DNA of 64,000 bases, from assembly GCA_022829145.1 (NCBI GenBank), contig CM040741.1, positions 63,582,547-63,646,546 of the forward strand, in the 5' to 3' direction. Shown one piece after another: positions 51,501 through 64,000 of the stretch; position 1 is the stretch's first letter; the number at the start of each line of letters is the position of its first letter. This DNA comes from Albula goreensis (taxonomy: Eukaryota > Chordata > Actinopteri > Albuliformes > Albulidae). A program made the translations under genes and the position numbers. The notes under the pieces are model-generated. The model was not told the DNA's origin. It did not search any database and worked only from the letters and a program-made list of their open reading frames with translations.

Positions 51501-54500
51501 CTGTTTTATTTGGGAGTGGCCTATGTGCTATACTGTTGCCTCAGGTCATTTTGCAATGGAAATGCCTGTAAATTGCCTAAGGTACAGCTGACTTACAGCA
51601 GATCTACGTCAGTATAAGCTTAGTCAGTGGCCATAAACGTAAGGCTGGCTGTTCTTGCCTCATTTGAAACTTCACAACAAATAACATGGTGAATCATTGT
51701 GCTCTGCGAGCGAGGTGAATGTCTTCTCACAAGCCAAGGGTCTTTTCAAGTAGATCATACAAGTTCAGGACATCTAAGGCTGATAATTGGGTTAAAAGGT
51801 GTTTTGCTTCTAGCTGCACTGTTTTGCATTTACACGTGCTGTATGCGTTTAATTTGGATAAAGGGATTGAGAAAGCATTAATGGTGTAATGGCTGTGCTC
51901 CCTCTGTGTGGACGTGATTCATGTTGTTAGAGCCACACCAGGTCAGTTCTGATGGTGAATTGACACCAAAGGCGATTTCTCTTTGTCATTCCTCAGCTAG
52001 CTGTTGGGTAGCATCTCTGTTGGATAACTCGTCTTCCCTGTAGCACCCTCGTACAGTCACAAGGAATCAGTTCTACTCATTATGAAGTGATTGTGAAGGA
52101 AGAACAGCTCATATGATTTTCTTCTCCACTTGGGACATGATGAGGTTGTGTCTTTCATGTATTTGGTTGGTGTGCAAAGGAGAGGCCAGCACAACTGATG
52201 TTTAGGTGTATCAAGATTTGCACTAAGGCCAGTGACGTGTTTAGAATTCTTTGTTCTCAAACATGGATTATTACTCTTTTTTTTTGTGTGGAAACGCATG
52301 GATATCTGTGGAACACCCTAGAAAGAGGTAATTGTATATGAAGCCATTTGACCAGTGAAAGACATGTTGATATCACCTTGGTCCTTTTGCAATACATGTC
52401 TGTTTTCACCCATGAGAAAGTGGATGCCTAGTTTTGTAGGTTTTTAGGTGTTAACTCATAAGAAATACTGAGCCTGTAGCTTGTTTACCTGGAATACTCA
52501 CGCAGGTTTTCAGCTGGAATGGAGGGCACCTGATTAATGAACTTATTGGATGTTTATTGCTAGCCCGAACAGCAAAAAATTAGAACATGTTCATAGAAAT
52601 TAGCACATGTAGCCAAAGGATCAAGTTTTTCTTTTTAGTGATGCAGTTTTTTTAGAATTTGTTTCCACTGTGGATATGCATATAAAATTATAATGATCTT
52701 AAAGTTCCATACATTTCCATAATCCCTGAAAAATGATCTGAACACACCTCTGCACAGATCCATCACGCACCTTTAGATCATGATAACGCGATACATGTGT
52801 CGTGCCAAGGCATTCTATTTAAGACTACAAATTCCCCTGATTTCTCAAGATGTCCCCATTGTGTTACCTCGGACTAATTCTCCTGGGGTATTATGGGATG
52901 TCAAGAAATGTTGACATGTTATTCTATCACCAGCATAGTTTTATACTTACGCAGGTTTATTGAATCAGACCCTACAAAACGCCTCTCACACGTCAAGGAC
53001 CTGAATCACCGACTGAACAGCCACCCCGCAGGTGTGAAGGAGTGGGTGTTGCGCACTTTGTAGCCTTGCCTTTTCTGTTGTCTGTGGCCGTTTTTCCCAC
53101 AACCGTCTTGATGCCACAGGTAACGCCTCTGTCATGTGCCTGCCCGTAAACATCGGAGGCACGGAGAAAGCAGATGTTCCTTTTGTACAGGTGTGCAGCA
53201 AACAAAACCTCCCGTAAAGGTAAATCCTGTTGTTGTCTGGCCGATGATAGATCAAAGGCCGCCGTGGAAACTCAGACGTTTTTCCGTTGGTCGGGTGGTT
53301 CCCCCCCCATCTCAGTGGTTAAATGATTCAGGATGCATGCTGGCAGTTTGTATCATCATTGTTGAGGCTTCCATCCCTGTGATGGCTATACATTGAGGTC
53401 AGGGGATGTCTTTAATCTCACTGTTTGCTTTTAGACTTGTGCAGAGTGAAGATTGATTTGGCACATCTAAAGTCTTTTGTTTTCCAAGTCTCTCACTTTT
53501 ACTGTGTATTAAGGTCATTTATAAAATCATGGTTATCTCTAAAGAAGTAATAGGTAGTGCACAGCTCATGAAATTTGCAGTAGTTTATGAAATGTGCATT
53601 TAACCATATCTGGGTCAAATGGCATTTTCTTGGAGGTGGATGGGTTATTGCGAGCTGGTAGATTACCACATGCTGCGGTGGATGGCCTGCACACGACAGG
53701 AGATTGTTCCTTTATGGCCCTGATTTTTCCTAGTGTTTGATTGAAGAATGCTGGGAACAAGCTGTGGGATCAGGGAAATAACTGTGAACATTAGTAATAA
53801 CTAAAAGTATGAATGCGTTTTTACATCGAATATTTTGTGTTGGGTCATGTAAAGACCTGTATCCTCCATTGTATCTGGGCCACTTTGATACAATAACATT
53901 TACCAAAACGTTTTTTGGATTATTGTGTTGGTCATTTGGTTTGTCAGCACTGTTCAGTTTTCAGGTTTCTTTGCTCCAGTGTTTTGCCCATGATTCAATT
54001 GGCATGCATTCTCCAGTTTAACTTATCTGTAATTCACCTCCTTGTTCCCTTAAAAATCATTGTCCTAATTAGGCTATACATTGCGAAAATGCATTTGATG
54101 AGCTTAGGATAAGATGAGCTTGTAGACCAATAATTTTCAGCTACACTTTTCCCACTCAAATTCTCCCAAAATCCCCCCACGTTCCTCAGTGTCTCATTTT
54201 CCCTTCCAGATGAGCATGGTTTGAATACCACGAAAACAACCCATTAATAGATAAGCTGTGGGAAGATTCTGTTAAGACCCCCACTGTAGTGATGTCACAT
54301 AGCATACAATGAAAAATGTTTATAATTAAGTGAAGCTAATGAGTCACATACTTCACTTACAGAAAGCAACCACAACCAATCAGATTGTGTTCTGGATCTT
54401 CAAACAAGCATAAGGATACATGTACTGACATTCTTTGTGTCTCAAACTTTTCAAGCCATGTTGCTCACAGGTGGTAGGTTATTCAGAAACCAGCATGTGA

Positions 54501-57500
54501 ATGTTCTTAATTGGTACGTTTGCCGGATCCAAAACAGGGAAAGTTGCTGTTAAGAGTGGTGCTTACAAAGTTTGTGATGTTCCAAAGTCTGCCTAATCTC
54601 CAGACTTTCTTAAGTGTAGCATGAAACATAGCCAAAAAATGAGTAATTACCGCTTAAGGTAGGATTTTGTGTGATTCTAGGTTTACCGCCCTAAAATGGG
54701 TATCACAGGATTATTCATTTATCATATTGTTTACTTCCTCAAGTGGTAATTTTGGGTTTTTTCACCCCCATTTTACTTCAGAACATTCTTCAGAAGCTTG
54801 TGCTGGTACACAACAGAAACAGAATCCGTACATTAGATGGAATTCCTGTACCTGCGTCTGTAGCCCAGGATGGGTAATGACTGGTTTGCCGTGGAAGGGC
54901 TCAGGCTGACGGTAATTCTGTGGCGTACCTTCCATTGTGTTTTTGGGAGGCGTGCGGACAGAGGTTGCCTCCTGAAACAGAAGAAGCGTGGGATGTCTCC
55001 AGTGGGTGTTCCCGCCCCACAGGGCAGCATTAATGTGTGTTTGCGTTTCCAGCGGATGTGGCAGGATAGTTCTTGATGTTTCGGGTTTGAAGTGCTCCAT
55101 CAGTCCTGATGCTTGATAAGATACCTCCACTGGAGAATTCTCTACCCTGGCCTTTTAGCCAAAAGGGAATGGAGCACTATTGTGCACCTAAAATGTGACT
55201 TTTTCCATGGTTCATCTAGAGTTTGATTACTTCCTGTTGTAGATATAGCTGACTGATTAGGGAGAATGTATGGTGAATTATTGACAGGTTTACCCCTCAG
55301 CCATGTATAATTGAGCCATATATCCGTTCTACATGTTTCCTTCAGCCCAATACCTGTCATTTAGTTGGTGCAGTTATTTAGTTTCAGTTGCATGAGTTAT
55401 GTTCCTATGCAGTTCACAGTGTATGCTTATCACATGCAAGGGACCTTGGTTTCGGTCTAAAGACTCAGTTGCCCCCGTTCAAAGTGAAAGCATGCGCTCT
55501 TCTCAGGGAATAGTTCAGTGAACACAGATGGCCAGATTTAGTTCCGTTGCTTTGAGACTGTGTCTCTGCCAAAGGGAGTCTCTTGACAGTTTGTTGTGGA
55601 ATAGTTTTTCTCACAACAGTCACACATACCATGACACTTCTATGATTAATATCTGGAGGTCCATGAACAGTTATTGCTCAGCAGAAATTCTGTGTATAAT
55701 TGGTTTCCCAAATTTTTGAGCTGTGATTCACTTGATGAGTGAATACATGCTGTATGACCAGTCCCTTGTTACATACCCTCCTAAATGTATTTTCTGGACT
55801 AGAATGAAAATATTTTTGACATAATGAAAATCAGAATAATAACACCTACATGTAAGAACTGCAAAGTTTGAGACCTCATGACACATTAGAAGGTCCCTAA
55901 CACAGTTTTATAACCAAGCTTGATACTGAAGGAAAAGACCACAATCACATGACCAGTTAGGTCAAAAGCTGCCTTGAGGTATGAAAGAAGGGACAAGTAA
56001 TGTGCAAGAAACACAGTAAAGGTAAAAGACTGGCCAAATATCTTTTTCCTATTTTGTGAACGTTAAACCTTTCTAATGGATTTGTTGGTCAGGTGCATAA
56101 AAGAGCTTTGTTTGACAGCTGTGTGACTTGTCAGATATGCACCTTGCATAGTTTGACTTGATATTTTTATATTTGATATTTTTATATTTCCGATGCTCAG
56201 ACATACCCAGAAGGCCTTGGGGCAACCAGATTTTCAACTGGCACCAGGAACTGTGTTTGTTTTTTTTTTTTTTTTTAAATAACTAAAACTAAGAAGCTTA
56301 TATTTCTGTTTTACAGAGCGAATAATTTGCTCAGCTTGTGGCTGCAGAGGTGCCCTACATTGAACTGTGCTGTTTCAGTTTGCTAGGCCCTGCCCCCATA
56401 GACTCTCTTTTATTACGGCTAAGTTTGGCACAGCCATCAGAGGAGAGTTTATTTATGCTGCTCGCTTCCCTCCAACTGTACCCACCCACTAATCACAAAA
56501 TGCAAATTACTACCCCATCCCCTCCCTTTTTTTCATAAATAAGAAAAATCCCCTGCATTCTTTGTAATATCCATAACAGAGAGCAATATTTCTTATCAGT
56601 TTATCTTTGTTTTGTTTAGGGCTATGCATGTTTAGAGTTCTAAAATCAAGATTTACACTGACCTTCTAAAATGTAATTAATATTGGGTTGTTTTTAGTCT
56701 ATGTGTGTCTCTTGAGTCAGTCACTTTGTGTGTGTTCTTCACCTGCTGCACAGAGTAAAAATGGAAGGTGGATAGTAGTGAGGTAAAATAAAACCAATGG
56801 AAAACTCCTCCATTTATCAAGCTTTAATGAATGGTTTTTCTAATACGGAGAGGACTAATGGGGCCATAATTTAACATGCTCTGGTTTCTCAGTTTAATGT
56901 ATGTTTCATTACAAGCACATGTTCTTCAGTCAGAATGGAGTTTGTTGACCTTGTCTGCCGACTTACTTGATGTGCACAGAGAATTGTGCCGTAAACAATA
57001 ACTAGGCCAGCTAACCAGTTTTAGATGAACTGGTGATATATGTGGGTCTCGTCATCTGACACAGCTGTCAAATTGTACATATCCTTGTGAAATCTAAAAA
57101 CAAATACTTGACCATGAAACCAAAGCCTGCTGAACCTTTTTTTCACTGGTTAGCCACAACCACACGAACGCACATGCAGTCTCGTCTGCTCCTTCCAATG
57201 GTGAAGCAGCTTCGCACAAGACCTTAAATAACATTCTGTCGGCTGTTTTAAAACTTTCATGAGCCACCATTCTTTTGGTGTTTCACCACTTGCCGCCCAG
57301 TGATAAATCGGTGCTTTTCAAACAGCAACGAAGAGCTTTGTTCATGAAAGTCGTAACAGGCCTGCACCAGCGGTTAATTCTAATCATAGTGATCAATACT
57401 GGTTTTGAGTGATCGCCTCTGCATGCCTGACAGTTTGTTTATGGTGAGTGCACATCCCCATTTTAACACCCTGCTTTAAGACACCATAGACATAAGTGGG

Positions 57501-57909
57501 TTACACCTCAAAATAACCCATAGTGTGTGAATGAATGGCCTGGGATCACTGTGTTTTAATGTTCTGAGCGCTTGAGATCTTTTCTTTTTGAGCTGCACAC
57601 ACTCCTATGAGTGCTCAAACTGTGTCTGCAGATTTCTTTAATGAGTGTATGCTGTATAGGCAATTTCTGCAGTACTCTGTGTTGGCATTAGTAGATCTCC
57701 AGTGGGTATAGCGCTCTCTCCCTCTCTCGAGGTTTCTCTGCTGGCTCATAATAAGGGAAAGAGTCCTGTACTCCTCCCATGCAAGCTAAAAATGCTGAGG
57801 CCTGCAATGGGCGAATCTGAAAAGGAAATGAATGCGAAACGCAAACGCTACAGGGGTGATCAGCAGATCTCAAGACTCTCTGAGAGCAGCTCTGCTTTGG
57901 GTACAGGGT

Positions 57910-57923
57910 GGGGGGGGGGGGGG
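57910..57923. repeat. Poly(G) run, 14 bases
   Basis: Uninterrupted G-run in intron 1, preceded by a further GGG. Confidence 0.9.
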
Positions 57924-57999
57924 ACACGTGAATGTAGCCTCATCCCAGGGTTCAGCGGCACTTTCAGGAATAAGGAGGAGGGGGGTAAAAAAAAAAAAA

Positions 58000-58200
58000 A
58001 GGCTGCGAATCCGAGACCGGTGTCCCTCTCTGGACCTGCCTCGTAAGAAGCCGCGCTGATGTCATCCTGAGATTTAATGCGGAGCTCAGCGTTAGCGGCG
58101 CTCACGCGGCGCGGTTAGCGTTCCGGAGAGACGCTGCCAGTGAAACCCCATCCGTTGCCTGAATGTGCCGGTGTTGCGGTGGGGGGGTTGGGGGACCTCA
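58000..58200. promoter_or_regulatory. CpG-dense island in map3k1 intron 1
   Basis: Well over ten CpGs cluster at about 58,040-58,150 (GTTAGCGGCGCTCACGCGGC near 58,092), the densest cluster in the window outside the exon 1 region. A CRE/ATF-like TGATGTCATC lies at 58,058-58,067. It could be an intronic enhancer or an alternative promoter for a shorter map3k1 transcript. No first exon with a clear donor was identified. Confidence 0.32.
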
Positions 58201-60839
58201 AAGATCAGACACACCCCGTCCCCCCCTGTCCCCATCCCCATGCCTAGGGGTAGGCTCCTCATCACGGGTACTCTGGGAAGGGTGCTGGACACAGGGCGGA
58301 CGAGCCTCCCTGTCAGGTCGGAATGTGACATTCAGGATCCTGTATATGCTCTGTGGTATTTTCTCTTCCCCTTTGGAGGGCTGTAGGGTGTCTTGATTTT
58401 TTTTTTTTTAAATTTTAATATTGAGACTGGCAAACTTTTGAGGGCTGAGAACAACAAGGTGAGATGCATTAATGGTGTAATCATCTGCACTTAAGTCCTC
58501 AGTGTCAACAGAAACCTGGACCCCCTGCAGCTTTTGGGGGCCCGAAGGAATACCACTGCCGTTTTATAGATGCAGCAGTTCCAGCCCCTACCCCCCGGGG
58601 CCGTAGTCAAGGAGATGTATGAGTTGTAGCCGTTGGCAGTCTCGCTACTCCTCGTTGGCGGTCATGTGACCAGCTGCTTTCATGGGGGGCCATGTTTTAC
58701 GGGGGTTCTCATGTTCCTTCATTCCCACCCCCATAAAGTGTGTTGGGTTTAACTAGTGTGCACTCTACTCTGCTCCACACTAAACCATCCTGTCCCATCC
58801 CAGGTGTGAAATAGAAGTTTGGGTCATCGTGTGGTATCGTTTCCATTTCTGGTTATGTGTTGACAAGCATCAAGCTCACTGTTGGCTTATGGCAGAGGAA
58901 GTGAGGCTTTACCTGAGAAGGGCCGGTATGGATACGCCGTTTGGTTCAGTACATTGCAAAGAGCCATTTTAGCGTAGGGGTGAAGGAACTGGGTTTGTGA
59001 CCACATGATTGGGGTGTTTGGTGTGCTCCATGGGGTGTTTTTGTTGTAAACTTGTGCAAAATGCCGACCTGCAATTGTTTCAGGAAATGTCCAGTCTCAT
59101 TAATAGATAAATATGGGATGTTCAATTGAGTTGCTTGCTGTGAAGATCCATAGCCTGCTGACACAATAAATTCTCAGTGACCAAGCTATTTGATGGTTTT
59201 CTTGCAGTTTAAAGGAGTGTGTCACACATTTACTCACAATAGGTTTGCAACTGAAACTGAGTGAGTACAGAGGTTCCACATGCTGTCTTTTCTGTACCTG
59301 TGGGCACAATTCTTGTATTTTCTTTGACCTGTGATCCTCTATAGTCTGAACATGAGTTCAGAATAGGCTATTTTTTTAATGCCACACAGTTCCTCTGATG
59401 TTTTCCTTTTTTTAATCTTATTTTTTGGGAGAGTTGAAGGGGGTTGTTGTAATCCTTTTGAAAGTATTATGGAGAAGGTAAGAGGCTAATGTTTATTATG
59501 GGCCGTTGCTCAGGATTGCCAGAGTTTGAAGTATTTTTGAAATGCTCTGTTGCTAGGCAGGCGGGGAGAAGAATGCTCTCAAATTGAATTCTTCACACTG
59601 AGGTCAAAAGCCACCCTCTTTGTCTCTCATCGCTCTCCACCTAGTTTTGAAATAAAAAGAAAAAAAAAAAAAAGAAGAAGAAGGGAAATGCTATTTGTGG
59701 TAATTGGTTTATGACTAAAGGAAAGGAATTTGAATTGAATTGGCTGGTCCTTTTGTTTCTGCCAAGCACACCATACACACGCCTTCTCGTTACGTCTGAA
59801 TCTGTGGAGGGGTCTGCATTCGTGCTCAGGCCTTTTTCATGTTTTGTATAACCTCAAGAAACAAACATAAAGAAATGTTTATTCATTTAGGCGATTAGTT
59901 TTGATATCTTGTGCTCCCCTGTTATCCTCATTTTTCACCATCATACATCAATTCCTTGTGTCTCATATTGTGGCTTGTTTTAAGATTTTGAAGTTTCACA
60001 GTGTTTGTTTCCGACATTTTCTCTTTTTTATTGGAAGCAATTTATCGCTGCCTTACACTGGTTTTTCTCTTCTACGGTCAGTATTGTCTGAATTTGTCAC
60101 TATTGACTAACAGCAACACATATGTGCAAGGAGTGAGAGGCTGGGCCATCACTCAGCTGAATAGAGTATGGTGATTGGCAATTTCATTTGATGGACAGCA
60201 ATACCAGGCAGTAATTCACCAGAGCTTGTGTGCTGTTTGTTTTTTGTCTTCCATTAAAACCGTTGCCCTATGGCAGGGAATACCTCATTGTCTGTGTAAG
60301 AATTAATGTTTCAGAGTATGAAACCGAGAGGGATCTCACCCAAACCACATTATTTTCTTGTCAATCACATATCTCATATTCTGTAACACTGAACAAGATT
60401 AAGGCGGGTTTCCACTTGTTGCAGGTGTAAAGAAAATAGTGTTGCATTGAATGTTGAACAAAAAAGCCATTAATAGCTTATGTATCATATGAATGTTTGT
60501 CATTCAGGCTGGATTTTTTGGGAAAGCTTTTTTTTTAAGGTTGGTGGGAGGTTGTTGTTGGGGGTGGGGATGGAGAAAAGATTAGGAAAAGGAAGTAAAG
60601 AGAGGGAAAGGGCTCATTATGAAGACAGGAAATCATCACGCCGTATTGCATCATAACTAAACGATTTTTCCATCTGATCAAGATTTTGGATGTTTTTGAA
60701 GACCAGCTCCATCCCAACCTCACCCCCATCTCACCCAAAAAAAAAAAGAATCTGTGGGAGAGCTGGGATCCTGGGTGGATGGGTGCTCAGATTGGAGAGG
60801 CGGGGGGGTGTGGGGGGGTCTAGTGTTTTGTCTAACCAG

Positions 60840-61030
60840 TCTGCATGGGCCTCCCCACGGTCACCAGAACTGGCGGTTTAAAGCCCCCGAGTGAGCTGAC
60901 TGCTCATGGCTGGACATCGCCAACAAAGGCCCGGATATTTCCCTACCCATTAGCCGTGTCGGCAGGCGTAGGGGTCCCCACCCCCGCGGTTTCTGTTTGG
61001 TTAGCGGCAGGACGGGGCAAGCTGGAGATT
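60840..61030. promoter_or_regulatory. Candidate GC-richer intronic element
   Basis: Repeat-free, GC- and CpG-richer block (CATTAGCCGTGTCGGCAGGC near 60,949; CACCCCCGCGGTTTCTG near 60,979) inside AT-rich intron 1. It is a weak candidate for a conserved intronic enhancer. Confidence 0.2.
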
Positions 61031-61147
61031 ACGTGTGAAAAGTAAACAAAGGGGTCTCTGCTTGGTCTGGCCCAGATTACCAGTTAAAACAACGTGTCTT
61101 GCATGGGACTTGGGGCAGATGCATCCCACATGTAAGGTATGTACACA

Positions 61148-61219
61148 CGGGGGGTTGGGGGGGGGGTGGATGCAGGCTTTTTTTTTTTTTTTAAACCACC
61201 CCAACCCCCCACCCACCCA
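61148..61219. repeat. G-rich/C-rich inverted repeat around a T-run
   Basis: A left arm GGGGGGTTGGGGGGGGGGTG (from about 61,149) and a right arm ACCACCCCAACCCCCCACCC (from about 61,195) are imperfect inverted complements, separated by a spacer that contains a 15-base T-run. The region can fold back on itself, and each arm has quadruplex or i-motif potential. Confidence 0.7.
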
Positions 61220-62601
61220 ACAACAATCCAAACTGAAGCCCCATCGCGAAGCTCCCCTTCAGATTCAGAAGTAAGCAGCCGCATACATGAATTCTCCCAA
61301 TTCATATGGCGACTAGCCTTTGCGTTTTCTTTTTTTTTTTTTCCCTCCTTCCTACACTGCAGACCTAACCAGTTGACCACACGTTGTCGTCGTTGAAGCT
61401 ACCGTATGTTCTGTTCAAAAACCAGCAGGAGAGGTTTGCCATAGATAGATTGAGCTGAGCCTAATGCTTGTATATTCATTCCCTGCAAGAGGCTGAGCTG
61501 GTTGTTGCCTGGCCATTGTGGGCCTCTGAGTGTAGCCAGTAACAGTGCGGTTGGGACTGGAGCTCTCAGCTGCAGGATGCAGAGCTGCACCACAGACATG
61601 TGCCTTTCCTCCATGCTCAACCCGCAGGTCGCCCAGTGTACATTCTTACAGAAATGTTACACGGTGGCATGAATGAGCCAACTGTAACTTTCAGGTCCTC
61701 CTGAAAAAACAGTTATGGAGAGGCATGCTGTCCCCTGTGGGCTACATATGCTGGTAGGCCACACGTGGTAAGAGGATATTATCGCACACTTATAAAAAAA
61801 AAAAAAAAAAAGGGTGGTCACACTAAATGAAGTAATTGTTAATACTCAGACTCGTACCTCTTATCAGTTGAGCGACAATTGAAAATGTCATTGTTACAAG
61901 GACGCTCAGCTTCCAGTGCCAAGTCATGATATGTCTTTGCTTTCAAAGCCTCCATGCCGGCTGACGAAGGGTTAGCGTGAAACTCGCACTTGTGTTCCAC
62001 CACAGCTGTGCTAGCTGGCAGGCGAGGTGGGAAGGCTGGTTACCTGTTTCATGCTATCAAGAGAAAAAGGACTGTTTCAACAACATCTCAGTCATAGACT
62101 GATGTCCCCCAAGCTGCTCCAATGGCAGTCCTCTTCTTGTCCAGGATAATGGCACAGATAAAGGTTGTCGCTTAACTTCCACTAACCACATGGCCTGCTT
62201 TGTTATCTTGGTTACAGTATTGTTTTCTAACGTGTATATGTGTGCGTGCGCATGTGTTTTTTTTTCCCCTCTTTTTTTTTTTATCTTGGAAATTTGCTGA
62301 CGCACTAGAGGAATCTTGGGAGACAAAACAAACAACGCAGACCAGACTAAAGGAATATTGCCGTTACAGTGACCGCGGCAACCGTCCTTTGGGGAATACT
62401 CTTTCGACTGTGAGCATGCAAGGGTTCAGGTTTGGGCGGGTGGAAGGGATGTGGGTGTGTGGGGGTGGGGTGTTGGCTGCCTGCTGAAGTGAAGTGGGCC
62501 AGGTCAGTGAGAAAAGGGTCGTAAAGGCCCTTTGAGAGCCCTTAAAAGAAGGCATCTTGGGTGGCTCTGAAACTCAGAGGGACTGTTTGGTTGGACGGCC
62601 C

Positions 62602-62646
62602 AAACATTTTAAAATCTACCTCTCAAGGGTAGGTTTTAAAATGTTT
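62602..62646 (+). repeat. Near-perfect 19-bp inverted repeat in intron 1
   Basis: The arm AAACATTTTAAAATCTACC (62,602-62,620) and the arm GGTAGGTTTTAAAATGTTT (62,628-62,646) are complementary over all 19 positions except one, which would be a G-U pair in RNA of the + strand. The loop has 7 bases (TCTCAAG). The stem is too short for a normal pre-miRNA. Confidence 0.85.
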
Positions 62647-64000
62647 TAAAAGAGTACTTTCCCCTTGCATGCTGGGCAAGTTCCAGAGGGTTCATTTTCG
62701 AAATTTCTAATTCATTTCATGCCCCAAGTACGTTTTAAATAGTAATTGTGAGATGAAGTACTATAGCAAATGACCCTGTGTCCTCTTTTAAGATGCATAG
62801 TTTACTGTCTGCATGGATGGATTGCTGTATTTGATAGTTTAAATAATACATGGAAAGAGAGTAGCCTTGTTAGAGGCAATTCTGAAAATAAAGATGAATT
62901 CTGTGCATTCTGATGCCAGACTGGCTCTTCAAAAAGTCCAAAGAAGGGCAAATGAATTGTTTCTGGTATGAAATTTGAAAGGTATGAGGAAAAACGTAAC
63001 ACTTAATCTATTCTGGCTTGGCAAAAGGAGTATGGGGAGCAAATAACACAACTGAGGATTTTACGTTTATAAAATTCATACTGAGCCTTTAACAAGGTAA
63101 ACTACGAAAGATTTTTCAGGTTGAGTCTGTCAGCAGAATAAGGATGTGTAGATGGTAAATAGTTTAGGGGAAATGGCAGACTGATATCAGAGACCCTTGG
63201 ACGAGGCTTCATGCAGTGCTGGATACTCTAATGTGGACTGTATGTGAATTATCACCCGAGTTGGCCTGAATTGTCTGCTCTCACCTTATGTATTCTTACG
63301 TTCATCTGTTTTGCTAAGTGCTATGAATTCCGATTTGCTGTTTTGGATACTGTTGCCGGGAAGAAGCTCTGATTTGACTGGAATTGTTACTTTGTTATTA
63401 TTTAGTCTCCTGAACATAAAAAAAAAGCTTAGTAGGGGTCAGTCTTTGTTAGAACAGTATCTTTGGACTCAATCCCAATAGATTTTTCTAATTCTTTAAA
63501 AAAAAAAATGTATGTCTGGCTGAAATGTGTGCTAGTGAATTGGTGTTTGTTGAAGTTTAAAAGAGGGATTGCTTTAAACAGGGATTACCCATATCTAGGT
63601 GCAGCACTAGGCATGTTGTAAAGGATTGAATCGTTCTGATGTTCATTTTTTTTTTTCTCATGATGGACCGCTCCCTCTACCCCATTGACCTCAGTGAATG
63701 GAAACTCAACTGAAATCATAAAAAATGAGTTCAAATCCATTTGTATCGTGCAAGGATAAAATGAAAGGCTTACTTGATGAAAAGATCGCTTTATTCATCC
63801 TGAAGTGTTTCAGTCACATCACATCCTGCAGCATGAAAATGATGTTGCTCAATGAGGTCCGGAAATTAAACTCCGTAAAAGGACGAGTATTTTGCCATAA
63901 AAGTCAGTTTTCTGACTTCCTCCATGAGTGATATCATACATGCTGTGACATACATTCTTGCATATATTACAGAAGTGTTGTAGGATAGCTATCTTGGTTG

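Larger units (their letters stand above)
48522..64000 (+). other. map3k1: map3k1 intron 1, 5' part (continues past the window)
   Basis: The interval begins with the exon 1 donor GTAAGA. I looked for the next MAP3K1 exon, which should encode a basic segment with a Trp-Lys-His-Glu-Trp-Leu-Glu type motif, and did not find it, so intron 1 is at least 15.5 kb. The interval is AT-rich and holds A/T-runs (56,259-56,277; 59,656-59,680; 61,181-61,192; 61,795-61,811), G-runs (57,910-57,923), a CpG-dense island (58,030-58,200), a GC-richer block (60,840-61,030) and two hairpins (61,148-61,219 and 62,602-62,646). The short ORFs in it have no recognisable product. A short exon could have been missed by eye. 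Confidence 0.7.

Noticed and set aside
57702-58046. 114-codon ORF in map3k1 intron 1, checked as a possible exon 2
   Set aside because: It runs through a G14 run and an A-run, and its peptide does not resemble the MAP3K1 segment expected after exon 1.
62200-62487. 95-codon ORF in intron 1, checked as a possible exon
   Set aside because: The peptide is not MAP3K1-like, and the apparent pyrimidine tract is not followed by a matching coding segment.

Overview
The window looks like a piece of a teleost fish nuclear genome. The signs are an intron-containing gene recognisable as the first exon of map3k1, tRNA-derived SINE relics with the 3' tail typical of fish L2-clade/UnaL2-type LINEs, many very long CA/GT microsatellites, and no operon-like or bacterial gene structure. 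The exact species cannot be read from the sequence. The SINE tails would fit an eel or otophysan-type lineage, but that is only a guess.

I can defend one protein-coding feature. It is exon 1 of map3k1 (MEKK1, mitogen-activated protein kinase kinase kinase 1) on the + strand at 48,022-48,521, with a good Kozak context, in-frame stops directly upstream, a small CpG-rich promoter-proximal segment and a consensus splice donor. Everything from 48,522 to the right edge reads as the 5' part of a long first intron. I did not find exon 2, so the RING/SWIM and kinase parts of the protein lie beyond the window.

The left 48 kb is a gene-poor upstream region. In tetrapods the gene upstream of MAP3K1 is ANKRD55, across a large gap; no exon of it is visible here. 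From left to right the region holds: C-rich and AC simple repeats (1-4,390); a large 23-bp minisatellite (4,394-7,075) whose unit has no stop in any + frame and so yields spurious ORFs of up to 935 codons; a G-rich block (7,800-7,910); paired GT/CA arrays (11,509-11,740); a 36-bp tandem repeat (13,917-14,115); a CA-rich cryptic repeat with about 134-bp periodicity (14,482-14,912); six dinucleotide arrays of about 90-125 bp between 15 and 34 kb; SINE relics near 18.6, 21.0, 25.6, 26.3, 31.7 and 39.1 kb; a hAT-like MITE relic near 22.4-22.8 kb; and three pairs of diverged repeats (11.8/35.1, 17.3/24.2 and 38.2/40.7 kb). Several CpG-richer, repeat-free islands (about 8.0, 12.7, 14.2, 19.2, 28.2, 41.5, 44.3 and, inside the intron, 58.0 and 60.9 kb) stand out from the AT-rich background and are the best candidates for cis-regulatory DNA.

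I see no undescribed multi-gene system. The best leads are the nested structure of the minisatellite, the diverged duplicate at 38/41 kb, two exon-like signals upstream of map3k1 (31.3 and 39.3 kb), a CpG-dense intronic island at 58.1 kb, and a near-perfect 19-bp hairpin in intron 1.
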